Shown piece by piece: positions 7,920 to 15,959 of a DNA stretch of 32,447 nt. Each line of letters begins with the position of its first letter. The stretch's first letter is position 1. A model generated the notes under the pieces. It was not told where the DNA came from, did not search any database, and saw only the letters and a list, made by a program, of their open reading frames with translations. Origin of the DNA: Actinomycetota bacterium (GTDB lineage Bacteria > Actinomycetota > JAHEXW01); assembly GCA_025355855.1 (NCBI GenBank), contig JANXYU010000006.1:1-32447 (forward strand), in the 5' to 3' direction. Made by a program: the position numbers and the translations under genes.

Positions 7920-8746
7920 GCGCTTAACTCCTTTGGCCGGTCAACTGGGCCGCCGATTTCGACGCGATAAGAGAATTTATCGCTGCTCCATCGGCTTAGA
8001 TCAAATTCTATGCCAGACCAAGATAGTTGGCTATCGACAACCTCTCGGCCGCGGAACATCACGGCTCCTTCCCGAGCCGGCACGTTGAACCAGTTGTCGC
8101 CTGTCTCGCTTGCAAATCCAGCGGACTCGGCTGCCACCTTTGACCAGCCACTTCTATGTTCCCTTGACGCTATCCGGCCGTTTTCCCTATAGATCGGGAA
8201 GGCCCGGCCGCCTTGTTCGTTTAGAATGTAAACGCGATCCCGTCGCGACAGATGCTTGAGCCCGCTTAGATCGACCTTGACCTCCACCGAATCGTCCGCC
8301 AGGGCATACTCCACCGCCACTTCGGCTCGCGACGGAGCCGGGTCGAAGCCGATCTGCGGTGTCAGATTACCGGTCGCGTGTTTAGCCAACAGCCAGCGCT
8401 GTGCCCAGGGCAACCCTTTGTACACCAGACCCTTTGTCTCCAGCCATATATACGGCAGGACGCCGGCTCTGTCAGAATTGCCGACGCGCTGGACAGCGTC
8501 CAGCCGAAATAGCTTTCTAACAACATTTCCTTCATCTGAGACCACGGTGACCGGCGCCGTAAACGAAAGATACGTCCGCCAGCGGGAAACAATAACGGGC
8601 ACACCGAAGCCTACGCCTTCTTCGGAAAGGTCAGAAGTACCCGCGAACATGCAGACACCTTTAGCCAGTCCGGCGGTCAATCCTTCGCCTGGGGAGTCGT
8701 GGTGGGGAAAACGTAAAGAGGCCGGCACGTGGTGATCATCAATCAT
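7916..8746 (-). CDS. Uncharacterised 276-residue protein, first gene of the radical SAM operon
   Basis: I do not recognise this family. The protein has no membrane segment or signal peptide, and its many alternating hydrophobic/polar stretches, Trp and Gly suggest a beta-rich fold. Notable segments are the N-terminal SLRFPHHDSPGEGLT, VIVSRWRTYLSF, LPYIWLETKG near residue 100 and a C-terminal WSGIEFDLSRWSSDKFSYRVEIGG. The ATG at 8746 has an AAAGGA site about 9 bases upstream. It overlaps the radical SAM gene by ATGA, so the two proteins are almost certainly made together and probably act on the same substrate. Carotenoid-hydratase-like lipocalin folds were considered, but there is no firm motif. 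Confidence 0.75.
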   Translation of the reverse strand: MIDDHHVPASLRFPHHDSPGEGLTAGLAKGVCMFAGTSDLSEEGVGFGVPVIVSRWRTYLSFTAPVTVVSDEGNVVRKLFRLDAVQRVGNSDRAGVLPYIWLETKGLVYKGLPWAQRWLLAKHATGNLTPQIGFDPAPSRAEVAVEYALADDSVEVKVDLSGLKHLSRRDRVYILNEQGGRAFPIYRENGRIASREHRSGWSKVAAESAGFASETGDNWFNVPAREGAVMFRGREVVDSQLSWSGIEFDLSRWSSDKFSYRVEIGGPVDRPKELSA

Positions 8747-8793
8747 TCAGACCGTCCTTTAGATTCCGCGAGCTTGGAAAATCCGCGGGCATA

Positions 8794-8823
8794 TTGACTG
8801 TGTTTGAACTCAATGGTAATACT
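8794..8823 (+). promoter_or_regulatory. Candidate promoter of the cbb3 oxidase operon
   Basis: A TTGACT -35 element at 8794-8799 is followed after 18 bases by AATACT at 8818-8823 (a 17-base spacing gives TAATAC). The spacer contains the dyad TTGA-AC-TCAA at 8804-8813. An Fnr-type control would fit oxidase biology, but the half-site spacing does not match the Fnr consensus (TTGAT-N4-ATCAA), so the regulator is unknown. Confidence 0.45.
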
Positions 8824-8894
8824 ATGGACAAGACGTTTCAATCTTCCACTAAGCACGACACCTCACGACTCCACCCGCATGATGCATTTCTACC

Positions 8895-8936
8895 GCGCCG
8901 GTCGGCGCTTTTTGCTTCACCGTTCGGTTACCCGAA
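8895..8936 (+). promoter_or_regulatory. Two small hairpins in the ccoN leader, the first terminator-like
   Basis: GCGCC at 8895-8899 pairs with GGCGC at 8904-8908 around a GGTC loop, directly followed by five T (8909-8913), the layout of a short intrinsic terminator or attenuator. A second perfect hairpin, TTCGG (8923-8927)/CCGAA (8932-8936), ends at the start of the presumed ribosome binding region, 9 bases before the ATG at 8946. Attenuation or translational control is an inference. Confidence 0.45.
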
Positions 8937-8945
8937 AGGGGCGAG

Positions 8946-10337
8946 ATGAGAGAGGATAGCGCTAGTCGTAACTTCATGGTTACAGCGTCAGTTTGGCTTG
9001 TATTCGGCGTGTTAATGGGCCTGACGCTGGCAATCGAATTTGTTTTTCCCGATCTTTTTAAAGGCACGTCCTGGCTGGTTTTTAGCCGTCTGAGGCAAGC
9101 GCACGTCAATACCGTGATGTTTGCCTGGCTGTCAGGCGGGATGATGGGCTTGATGCTATATATCGTTCCGCGTTTGACCGCGCGACGGCTTTATAGCGAG
9201 CTACTGGGCAACATCTGTGTAGTCCTTTGGAATATTGCTTTGATATGGGGAGTAATCGCTCTATTGGTCGGTCAAAGCCAAGGTCGAGAGTACGCGGAAC
9301 TGATATTTCCCGTCGACGTCGGCATCATGCTGGTCCTGCTCCTTAACATGTTTAACGTCTATATGACCATTGCCAAAAGAGTCGAGAAGAAACTGTACGT
9401 CTCTCTTTGGTATATTACCGGAACCGTTATCTGGATGCCGATGCTCTATTTCATCGGCAATGTCATGTGGCACCCGGCCACTGGGGGTTTGACCGGGATC
9501 AACGATTCGATCTTTAACTGGTTTTATGGTCATAACGTTCTTGGTCTGTGGTTCACGACAGGGTTACTCGCCGTGGCTTACTATATCGTCCCGCGTGAAA
9601 CCCATACGCCTATTTATAGCCACCTGGTTTCTCTGTTCGGCTTCTGGGGCATAGCTTTTTTCTATACCGGCGTCGGCGGTCATCACCTGTTATGGGCGCC
9701 GATACCTTATTGGGTCAAGACGATCGCGGTGGGCGATAGCATCGGCATGATTATTCCTGTCGCCGCCATTATGCTCAATTTCGGCATGACAATGCGGGGC
9801 AACTGGAACCGATTTTCCTCGAGTATTCCGCTGCGTTATGTTTTTACGGGAATCGTGGCTTATGTCATCGTTTCTTTCCAGGGTTCTCATGAAGCATTGC
9901 GCGCCATGAACGAGCTGACGCACTTCACCCAATATGTCGGCGGGCACGCTCATTTGTCGCTGCTCTTTTTCGCCGCCTCGATCGTCATCGGCGGGATGTA
10001 TTACGCCATTCCGCGCATCTGCAAGTGTGAACTTTACAGTGACGGCATTGCAAACACACAATACGCCATCTATGTCGTGGGCTTTACGTTTCTATTTTTG
10101 GGCTTCTTGCTGACAGGAATCGTGCAAGGTACCGATTGGGTTCACGTCGGCCTGCCGGTTTGGACGGTACTCCCCGGTCTTCGCCCCTTTATGGCGTTGC
10201 GGGTTGTCGGGGGCGCCTTGCTGGTGATTAGCTTCATCATGTTTACGTATAACATTTTGGCAACAGTAATAAAGAGCCGTCCTATTCAAGGTCCGGGCGC
10301 CCTGGTCCCCTCCGAACAAGAAAGGAGGCCACGCTAA
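8946..10337 (+). CDS. ccoN: cbb3-type cytochrome c oxidase subunit I (CcoN)
   Basis: The catalytic haem-copper subunit, 463 residues with about 12 membrane helices, reducing O2 to water and pumping protons. The metal-ligand histidines are in place: RLRQAHVN (low-spin haem, helix 2), NWFYGHNVLG and GVGGHHLLW (CuB ligands), and GGHAHLSLLFF (high-spin b3 and second low-spin haem ligand). The short N-terminus and lack of extra helices fit CcoN rather than A-type oxidases. The start has an AAAGG-type site about 8 bases upstream and lies behind two leader hairpins. The stop codon is directly followed by the ATG of the cytochrome c subunit, so the two are co-translated. cbb3 enzymes usually have high O2 affinity, suiting microaerobic life. 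Confidence 0.96.
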   Translation: MREDSASRNFMVTASVWLVFGVLMGLTLAIEFVFPDLFKGTSWLVFSRLRQAHVNTVMFAWLSGGMMGLMLYIVPRLTARRLYSELLGNICVVLWNIALIWGVIALLVGQSQGREYAELIFPVDVGIMLVLLLNMFNVYMTIAKRVEKKLYVSLWYITGTVIWMPMLYFIGNVMWHPATGGLTGINDSIFNWFYGHNVLGLWFTTGLLAVAYYIVPRETHTPIYSHLVSLFGFWGIAFFYTGVGGHHLLWAPIPYWVKTIAVGDSIGMIIPVAAIMLNFGMTMRGNWNRFSSSIPLRYVFTGIVAYVIVSFQGSHEALRAMNELTHFTQYVGGHAHLSLLFFAASIVIGGMYYAIPRICKCELYSDGIANTQYAIYVVGFTFLFLGFLLTGIVQGTDWVHVGLPVWTVLPGLRPFMALRVVGGALLVISFIMFTYNILATVIKSRPIQGPGALVPSEQERRPR

Positions 10338-12359
10338 ATGAGAATCACATTTCGCGTTATTCTGGTTGGCGCAGTAGCCGTCTTTCTCGCCGTAGTAACG
10401 GTAGTCGCGTTCGTGCCTGCGCTGATCTGGAAGCCGGCCAGGACGGTTGTCGCTCACCCGTATACGGCGCAACAGGAACATGGTCGCGAGTTGTTTTATA
10501 AAAATGGCTGCCTTTATTGCCACTCGCAATACGTGCGCGACGACGATACCGGTGATGGAAATAAGGTTTCGGCCGGAGGCGATTACGTTTTCGATAACCC
10601 GATGACGCTGGGGTCTGAAAGAACCGGCCCGGACCTCACTTATATCGGTCGCAAACGAGGTGAGGCCTGGGACATCGCTCATTACAAAGACCCCCGCCGC
10701 TTGTCACCGTTATCCATCATGCCTAGCTTTAAGTTTCTGTCCGAGCAGGAGCTGAAGGATTTGACCGCGTATATCTTCAACCTGGGTAACCGAGTGGCGA
10801 TGGAGCGGATGATAATCCCGCCTATCACATATAAATACAGAACGACGTCTTTAGCAATCCCCACGATGACCTTGACTGATCCAGACGCCGCGCCCCAGGG
10901 CTGGGAAGCCTGGAACGCGGCCGGGCTGCAGGAAGGCAAGCTTCTATACGTAGAGCGCTGCCTGACTTGCCATGGCTGCGCCGGCAACGGCCAGGGAACG
11001 TACGCCGGCACCCTGGTCGTCACCCCGGCCAACTTTAAAGATCAACCGATCCGGTCCATGCCGGACGACCAATGGTACTGGCATGTATCCGAAGGCATTC
11101 AGGGAACTGTCATGCCGACCTGGAAGACAACATTGTCAGTTAAACAACGCTGGCATGTTATCCGTTACGTCCAGCAGATCTTCGCTTGGCCGCATGAAAG
11201 AGACCCCATCGAGGGCCGCCCACCCGGGTCGTACGCGAATCTGACCAATCCAGTCAAACTAACGGTGGACGAGCTGGAGCGTGTCAAGAGTATTTGGACG
11301 CGCGAATGCCTGCCGTGCCACGCAGCGGCGGGTTCGGGAGACGGCGCTTACGGGGACAAATTGGAGCCCCTGCCGTCCGATTTCCGCGACAAAGGCCATT
11401 ACGGGACGTTGGATAACCCTATCTACACAGATTCCGATTACTTTTGGCGAATAAGTGAGGGCTTGCCCTGGGCCGCGATGCCGGCCTGGAAATCGCAATA
11501 TTCCACTACCGACCGATGGGGGCTGGTACATTACATAAGGGTCAACTTTACCCAAACGGAGGCACGACCCGAGCGCCCTCGTCCTAATGATCAGGTCTAT
11601 CCTTCTTTCTACCTGGCTCAAAAAACATTCCCTGCGGCTTCATTCGCCCGCGGCCAGCGTATCTATATCAATGACTGCGCCAATTGTCACGGCCTAAGCG
11701 GCGAGGGCGAGGGCTGGGATGGCGCCTACTTGGATGTTTTGCCGGCCGATTTCACATACGGGAAAGCTAAAGAAACCGACCCGTCTAAGCTCTACGCGAT
11801 GACAGTCTTCGGTGTTCAGAATTCAGCTATGCCTAGCTGGTCGGAGCAGTTGCCGGATGAGCAGTTATGGGACGTAGTCACATACATTAACAAGGCTTTT
11901 CAAAACGGCGGCGGCGTCAAGAAGAGTCAGTTCAACTCGGGCAAGATCGCCGCGACCACCATTACGCTTAGCGAGGCGGATTGGACGAAAGAAGGCCACG
12001 TGATTTCAGCCGACAACGGTGCCGCCGTATACGCGAACTATTGCGCGCTGTGCCACGGAACCACAGGTAATGGGAACGGTTACAGCGGCGGCTTCCTGCC
12101 CGGCGGCCCCCCGGCAGCCTTCAATCCAGCGATGACCCAACAGTACGCTTTCTGGCGGATCTGGTACGGAGTGCCAAACTCCGTGATGCCGCCCTTCTAC
12201 CTGATGCTCGCCGAATCTGATATTTGGGATGTCGTTACCTACTCGATCGGCGTGGCGAATGGTACGCCCGTCGGGAACGCCGCCAACGCCCCGACCCAAC
12301 CCGTTTACGGGGCGTTGCCGACTGGCACTCTGCCGATAGGTTTAGGAGGCGGTCGCTGA
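10338..12359 (+). CDS. ccoO: CcoO fused to four additional cytochrome c domains (pentahaem)
   Basis: A 673-residue membrane-anchored c-type cytochrome. Residues ~5-31 form the anchor; residues ~40-155 are a recognisable CcoO domain (CLYCHSQYVR at 58, then SERTGPDLTYIG and a SIMPSF Met ligand). Four further monohaem class I domains follow, with CXXCH at 208 (CLTCH), 324 (CLPCH), 447 (CANCH) and 569 (CALCH), each followed ~50-60 residues later by a Met-Pro axial ligand (TVMPTW, AAMPAW, SAMPSW, SVMPPF). Normal CcoO is a ~200-residue monohaem protein and CcoP a dihaem one, so this chain appears to combine and exceed both electron-entry roles. It begins one base after ccoN; the terminal TGATG overlaps ccoS. 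Confidence 0.95.
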   Translation: MRITFRVILVGAVAVFLAVVTVVAFVPALIWKPARTVVAHPYTAQQEHGRELFYKNGCLYCHSQYVRDDDTGDGNKVSAGGDYVFDNPMTLGSERTGPDLTYIGRKRGEAWDIAHYKDPRRLSPLSIMPSFKFLSEQELKDLTAYIFNLGNRVAMERMIIPPITYKYRTTSLAIPTMTLTDPDAAPQGWEAWNAAGLQEGKLLYVERCLTCHGCAGNGQGTYAGTLVVTPANFKDQPIRSMPDDQWYWHVSEGIQGTVMPTWKTTLSVKQRWHVIRYVQQIFAWPHERDPIEGRPPGSYANLTNPVKLTVDELERVKSIWTRECLPCHAAAGSGDGAYGDKLEPLPSDFRDKGHYGTLDNPIYTDSDYFWRISEGLPWAAMPAWKSQYSTTDRWGLVHYIRVNFTQTEARPERPRPNDQVYPSFYLAQKTFPAASFARGQRIYINDCANCHGLSGEGEGWDGAYLDVLPADFTYGKAKETDPSKLYAMTVFGVQNSAMPSWSEQLPDEQLWDVVTYINKAFQNGGGVKKSQFNSGKIAATTITLSEADWTKEGHVISADNGAAVYANYCALCHGTTGNGNGYSGGFLPGGPPAAFNPAMTQQYAFWRIWYGVPNSVMPPFYLMLAESDIWDVVTYSIGVANGTPVGNAANAPTQPVYGALPTGTLPIGLGGGR

Positions 12360-12580
12360 TGGCTATCGGGGTTTGGCTATTTATTGGCTGGATGGCGCTA
12401 GTCGCGATAACGGCTCTGGCCATGTTCGTTTGGGGACTGGAACGCGGGCAGTTCCGTAATTTAGAGGAGCCGGCTCGCCGCATGTTGCGCGATGACGACA
12501 CCCCTGCGCCCAGGCCTGAAACGAAGGCCGAAGACAAGAAACACGAAACAAACCGAAGAGGTGAGACGCGTGACCGATAA
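12359..12580 (+). CDS. ccoS: CcoS-like cbb3 oxidase maturation protein
   Basis: A 73-residue protein with one N-terminal helix and the CcoS-type segment WGLERGQFRNLEEPARRMLRDDD after it, in which the (S/R)GQFxDLexPaxriLxDD pattern is typical of the family. CcoS is needed for cofactor insertion into cbb3 oxidases. The ATG overlaps the previous stop as TGATG and has an AGGAGG site about 12 bases upstream. The C-terminal tail is long, charged and low-complexity (Glu, Lys, Arg, Thr). An upstream in-frame start at 12224 would lie fully inside the cytochrome gene and is not credible. Confidence 0.85.
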   Translation: MAIGVWLFIGWMALVAITALAMFVWGLERGQFRNLEEPARRMLRDDDTPAPRPETKAEDKKHETNRRGETRDR

Positions 12581-12875
12581 TGTAACGGAAGTGTGGCTCG
12601 AACTCGGCTGGATTCTCGGCGGCATATTTACCCTGTTGTTGGGATTGATGATTCTGGCCTACCACCACAAGCTAAGGAGGCCTTCAGGCAGCAGCGGCCA
12701 CCGTGCCGGCGATGAGACCATGGAGCACGAAGTTGTTCGGCCAGACGGGTATATTGATTCTTTTGCGAGGCAGATATCAGAGGGCGGCGGCAGTTTGCCT
12801 CTCTTTTTTAAGATCTCCGTCGGACTGGCTTTTTTATGGTGGTTATTCTATCTGATCTTGTTCTGGAAAATGTAG
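12570..12875 (+). CDS. Two-helix membrane protein resembling a haem-less CcoP anchor
   Basis: A 101-residue protein starting at GTG 12570 with an AGAGGTGA site just upstream; the frame is open to 12492 but that would bury it in ccoS. It has helix 1 at ~10-33, a polar loop with HEVVRPDGYIDSFARQ, and a C-terminal helix FKISVGLAFLWWLFYLILFW. The order helix-short acidic loop-aromatic helix recalls the N-terminal membrane part of CcoP, where an xDGIxExDNPLPxWW segment precedes the second helix, but no CXXCH is present. It overlaps ccoS by 11 bases. A structural role in the oxidase, with its haem domains taken over by the fused CcoO, is an inference; CcoQ-like function is the alternative. Confidence 0.65.
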   Translation: MTDNVTEVWLELGWILGGIFTLLLGLMILAYHHKLRRPSGSSGHRAGDETMEHEVVRPDGYIDSFARQISEGGGSLPLFFKISVGLAFLWWLFYLILFWKM

Positions 12876-12885
12876 GGGATACAAT

Positions 12886-13206
12886 ATGGCTTACGTCTAT
12901 CAGGTTAGTTTCGACATCAAACCGGACCAGTTGACCGACCTCGAAATCGGATCGGCATTGGAGGCGGCTCTCTCGTCCTTACGCGCTCTTTTGCCTGACC
13001 AATCCGGCTACGACAGCTCCCGCGCCATGCACTCCATAGACCGGGACAATACGACGCACATCATATTTCAGTCAGTCTGGAACGATTGGGACGAGTTCCA
13101 AGACCACATCAAATCGGCTATTTCTGAAGAAAGAGTGATTAAGGAATTCAAGCCCCATTTGTCGGTCGATAACCTCACAACGCACCAGTTCGAAGAGGTC
13201 GATTAG
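12886..13206 (+). CDS. Small ABM-like (dimeric alpha/beta barrel) protein
   Basis: A 106-residue soluble protein. The pattern of N-terminal strand (YVYQVSFDIK), helix with LSSLRALLPDQSGYDSSRAM, strand with THIIFQSVWNDWDEFQDH and a C-terminal helix is that of the ferredoxin-like ABM/monooxygenase or stress-response barrel fold. Catalytic residues cannot be assigned. It lies 10 bases after the cbb3 membrane protein and 3 bases before the copper-type ATPase, so it is part of the oxidase operon; a haem- or oxygen-related role would fit but is unproven. Confidence 0.6.
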   Translation: MAYVYQVSFDIKPDQLTDLEIGSALEAALSSLRALLPDQSGYDSSRAMHSIDRDNTTHIIFQSVWNDWDEFQDHIKSAISEERVIKEFKPHLSVDNLTTHQFEEVD

Positions 13207-13209
13207 GCG

Positions 13210-15606
13210 ATGGCCCGCAAAAGCGGGACATCCTCGGATCGGCCTCGCTGCGCACTCTGCGGCCACCTCATTTCCGGCGATCCGATTATAAAGAACATCG
13301 GTGGAAAATCGGTTTCTTTTGATTCCAAGGACCACGCCCGCATCTATAAGACCGCCTACGATAGCGGTCTTCTCGATGAGATATTGACGATGCCACCGCG
13401 CCAAAAAAGCAGTGCCATCTCCAGCTTGCAAAAGAAATCCACGGTCAATTTTGCTGTTGGCGGTTTGTATTGTGAAGGCTGCGCCACCACAGCCGAATCA
13501 GTTCTCAAAGCAACGCCCGGAGTCTCCGACGCCGCCGTCAGTTACGGGGCCGCACAGGGCCGAATCGAATATGACCCTGATCAGACCAACCCAGAAGAAT
13601 TGATGCATAAGATGCACGCGCTAGGTTACCACACCCATATGCCCGCCATCGACGAAGGCGAGGCCGCCGCTCGGGCACGAACGGAGAGCATACTCATTAA
13701 GCTCATTGTCGCTATCGCCTTCGGCATGCAAATCGAAATCCTCTATCTTACGAACCTGTATCCATATTACGCTCAGGGCACTTTTGGCACTCCGGCCGTC
13801 AAAGGCATCGAAACAATCGTTTTGTTCCTTAGCCTCCCTGTCTTTTTTTATAGCGGCAGCATTTTTTTAAGAGGCGCGTGGGAAGAACTAAAAGCCAGAA
13901 CCGTGAACATGAACACGTTGGTTGGCATCGGAATCACAGCGTCATTCGGGTATAGCGTTTATATGACTCTATTTGGCCGCGGCCCAGTGTTTTTTGATTC
14001 GACCGTTCTGATCATCACGTTTGTGTCCATCGGCCGTTATTTGGAATCAATCGGGGGTGATGACGCACGCCGCGCGGTACGGTCCTTGCTTGACATCAAT
14101 CCCCGGACAGCCAAGGTCCTGCATGCCGGCAGCCCTATGGAGATGCCGGTGGCAACACTCAAGCCGGGAGACGTGGTCCTGGTCGACTTCGGTGATTTGA
14201 TACCGGCCGATGCGACCGTTACAGAGGGCGACGCTCTGGTGAATGAATCCCTGGTAACGGGTGAATCAACGCCGGTTCCAAAAACAAAGGGCGACGCTGT
14301 TCTCGCCGGATCGGCAGTCTCGTCCGGTAACATTACGGCGCGCGTCGATAAACCGTTTGACGACAGCCGGCTGGCGGAAATGCGAGAAGTCGTCAAACAC
14401 ACCTTGATGACCAAACCGCCGCTGCAGCTCCTGGCTGATCGGGCCGCTGCTTGGTTGACATACGCCATTCTTGGCGTCTCTGCTCTGACCTTTGCGGGGT
14501 GGCTGGCGACCGGTCATTCGCTCGGCGCTGGAATTCTCGCCGGAGTCGCCGTCTTGGTAGTCGCTTGCCCGTGCGCTCTTGGCATCGCGACCCCGTTGGC
14601 GATTACAGTTGCTCTCGGCCGCGCTGTTGGCGCCGGCGTGGCCGTGCGTAATCCTAACGCGCTGGAAACCGCCGGCCGGATCGACCATATGGTGTTTGAC
14701 AAAACAGGCACCCTGACCATCGGAAAGCCGACGGTGACCAGCGTTCGCCCGGCTCATAGCCAGACATCACGCGATAAATTCATCTGTCTGGCCGCAGCAG
14801 TAGAACAGTTCTCCGCTCATCCCGTCGGTCAAGCGATTGCTGCGGCCTGCTCGCACCCTCCGGCGGCGCATGCTTTCACTGCCTTAGCGGGCGTGGGGGG
14901 CCGAGCGGTGTTGGCTGACGGCACCACAATTACCGTGGGCGCGCAACATCTAGTGCCTGCCGCTGATCTTTCGCCTTTGGCCGCGCAAGCCGACCAGGAG
15001 CGCGCCTCAGGCGCCAGCGTCGTTTGGGTTCAAGCAGATGAATCAGTGATGGGTTACATCGTTTTATCTGACCCGGTCGACCCGCAAGCCGGCCAGACAA
15101 TCAAGGATCTTGCCCTTGCCGGAATCGATTCGGAGATACTCAGCGGAGACTCGGCCGCTACCGTCCAATCGTTAGCCAAAAAAGTAAGTATTTCCGATTA
15201 TACGGGGACTTTATCTCCCGAGGCGAAGGCAGCGATTATCAAAGAAAGACAGCAAGCAAATCAAAAGGTAGGCATGGTCGGTGACGGGGCCAACGATGCT
15301 CCGGCTCTGGCTCAAGCCGACGTCAGCTTTACGGTCGCGTCCGGCACCACGATTGCCGGCGAGACTTCGGACATATTGCTTGTTCGAGATGATCTCCGCC
15401 TCGCCGCTTGGTTCATCAGGCTCAGCCGGGCAACCGACGGTGTTATTAAACAGAATCTTGGCTGGGCGATGGTTTACAACTCTGTTGCGGTCCCATTAGC
15501 GGCGTTTGGAATAATCAGACCAGCCATCGCCGCGATCGCCATGGCGGCCAGCAGTCTGATTGTTGTCATGAATTCATTGAGGTTGAAACGACTGAGGTTG
15601 GGCTAG
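13210..15606 (+). CDS. P1B-type copper-transporting ATPase, CcoI/CopA-like
   Basis: A 798-residue P1B ATPase. Order: an N-terminal Cys motif CALCG (14-18) followed by a short TRASH/YHS-like segment; an HMA domain with CEGC at 88-91; TGES at 350; CPC at 453-455 in the sixth core helix; DKTGT with phosphorylated Asp497; an HPVGQAI segment; and GDGANDAP around 691. The last two helices carry YN (MVYNSVAVP) and MAASS, the fingerprint of Cu+-selective P1B-1 pumps. The position at the end of the cbb3 operon suggests a CcoI/FixI role, exporting Cu+ for assembly of the oxidase CuB centre rather than simple detoxification. It starts 3 bases after the ABM-like gene. Confidence 0.93.
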   Translation: MARKSGTSSDRPRCALCGHLISGDPIIKNIGGKSVSFDSKDHARIYKTAYDSGLLDEILTMPPRQKSSAISSLQKKSTVNFAVGGLYCEGCATTAESVLKATPGVSDAAVSYGAAQGRIEYDPDQTNPEELMHKMHALGYHTHMPAIDEGEAAARARTESILIKLIVAIAFGMQIEILYLTNLYPYYAQGTFGTPAVKGIETIVLFLSLPVFFYSGSIFLRGAWEELKARTVNMNTLVGIGITASFGYSVYMTLFGRGPVFFDSTVLIITFVSIGRYLESIGGDDARRAVRSLLDINPRTAKVLHAGSPMEMPVATLKPGDVVLVDFGDLIPADATVTEGDALVNESLVTGESTPVPKTKGDAVLAGSAVSSGNITARVDKPFDDSRLAEMREVVKHTLMTKPPLQLLADRAAAWLTYAILGVSALTFAGWLATGHSLGAGILAGVAVLVVACPCALGIATPLAITVALGRAVGAGVAVRNPNALETAGRIDHMVFDKTGTLTIGKPTVTSVRPAHSQTSRDKFICLAAAVEQFSAHPVGQAIAAACSHPPAAHAFTALAGVGGRAVLADGTTITVGAQHLVPAADLSPLAAQADQERASGASVVWVQADESVMGYIVLSDPVDPQAGQTIKDLALAGIDSEILSGDSAATVQSLAKKVSISDYTGTLSPEAKAAIIKERQQANQKVGMVGDGANDAPALAQADVSFTVASGTTIAGETSDILLVRDDLRLAAWFIRLSRATDGVIKQNLGWAMVYNSVAVPLAAFGIIRPAIAAIAMAASSLIVVMNSLRLKRLRLG

Positions 15607-15617
15607 CTTTAACGCGC

Positions 15618-15923
15618 CTAGGGCAGTATCCGAACGTGAAAGAGATACGCGCCCAGAGCGATTGTGGCGTGGGCAAGACCGATGTAGAAAATCAACATTC
15701 CGTTACGACGGTGCCATTTAAAATCTATCGGCAGCCACTTCTTGGCGACAGAGACTTGGAAATTGACTAACACTAAGAGCAGGATACCCAGATAGGCATA
15801 GATAGCCAGGCCCGATACGCTGGGTATTCCAAACGTCGCAATCAAGACTGCCACGATTATTACTAGAAGTAGTCCCGCAATTACGTGAGTCGGTATTCCC
15901 AATACTTTAGGCCGAATCGCCAT
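15618..15923 (-). CDS. Small three-helix membrane protein
   Basis: A 101-residue protein with three predicted membrane segments (~12-33, ~36-58, ~75-97). Between helices 2 and 3 is a conserved-looking FKWHRRNGMLIFY, followed by LAHATIALGAYLFH; the paired His residues could in principle bind haem as in small cytochrome b-type proteins, but I do not recognise the family. The ATG at 15923 has a GGGGAGA site 3 bases upstream. It converges on the P1B ATPase with an 11-base gap and no visible terminator between them. Confidence 0.7.
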   Translation of the reverse strand: MAIRPKVLGIPTHVIAGLLLVIIVAVLIATFGIPSVSGLAIYAYLGILLLVLVNFQVSVAKKWLPIDFKWHRRNGMLIFYIGLAHATIALGAYLFHVRILP

Positions 15924-15959
15924 CTTCTCCCCTTTTCGTCCGCCTAACCCCTACTTATA

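Noticed and set aside
8793-8814. Fnr-type site (ATTGA...TCAAT) upstream of ccoN
   Set aside because: The half-sites are 12 bases apart rather than 4, so it does not match the Fnr/Crp-family consensus; retained only as an unspecific dyad.
9690-10682. Long minus-strand frames opposite ccoN and ccoO
   Set aside because: These are antisense shadows; the plus strand carries unambiguous oxidase genes.
12224-12358. Upstream extension of ccoS
   Set aside because: The extra 45 residues are Arg-rich, lie wholly in the cytochrome gene and are absent from CcoS proteins; the ATG at 12359 has a good ribosome binding site.
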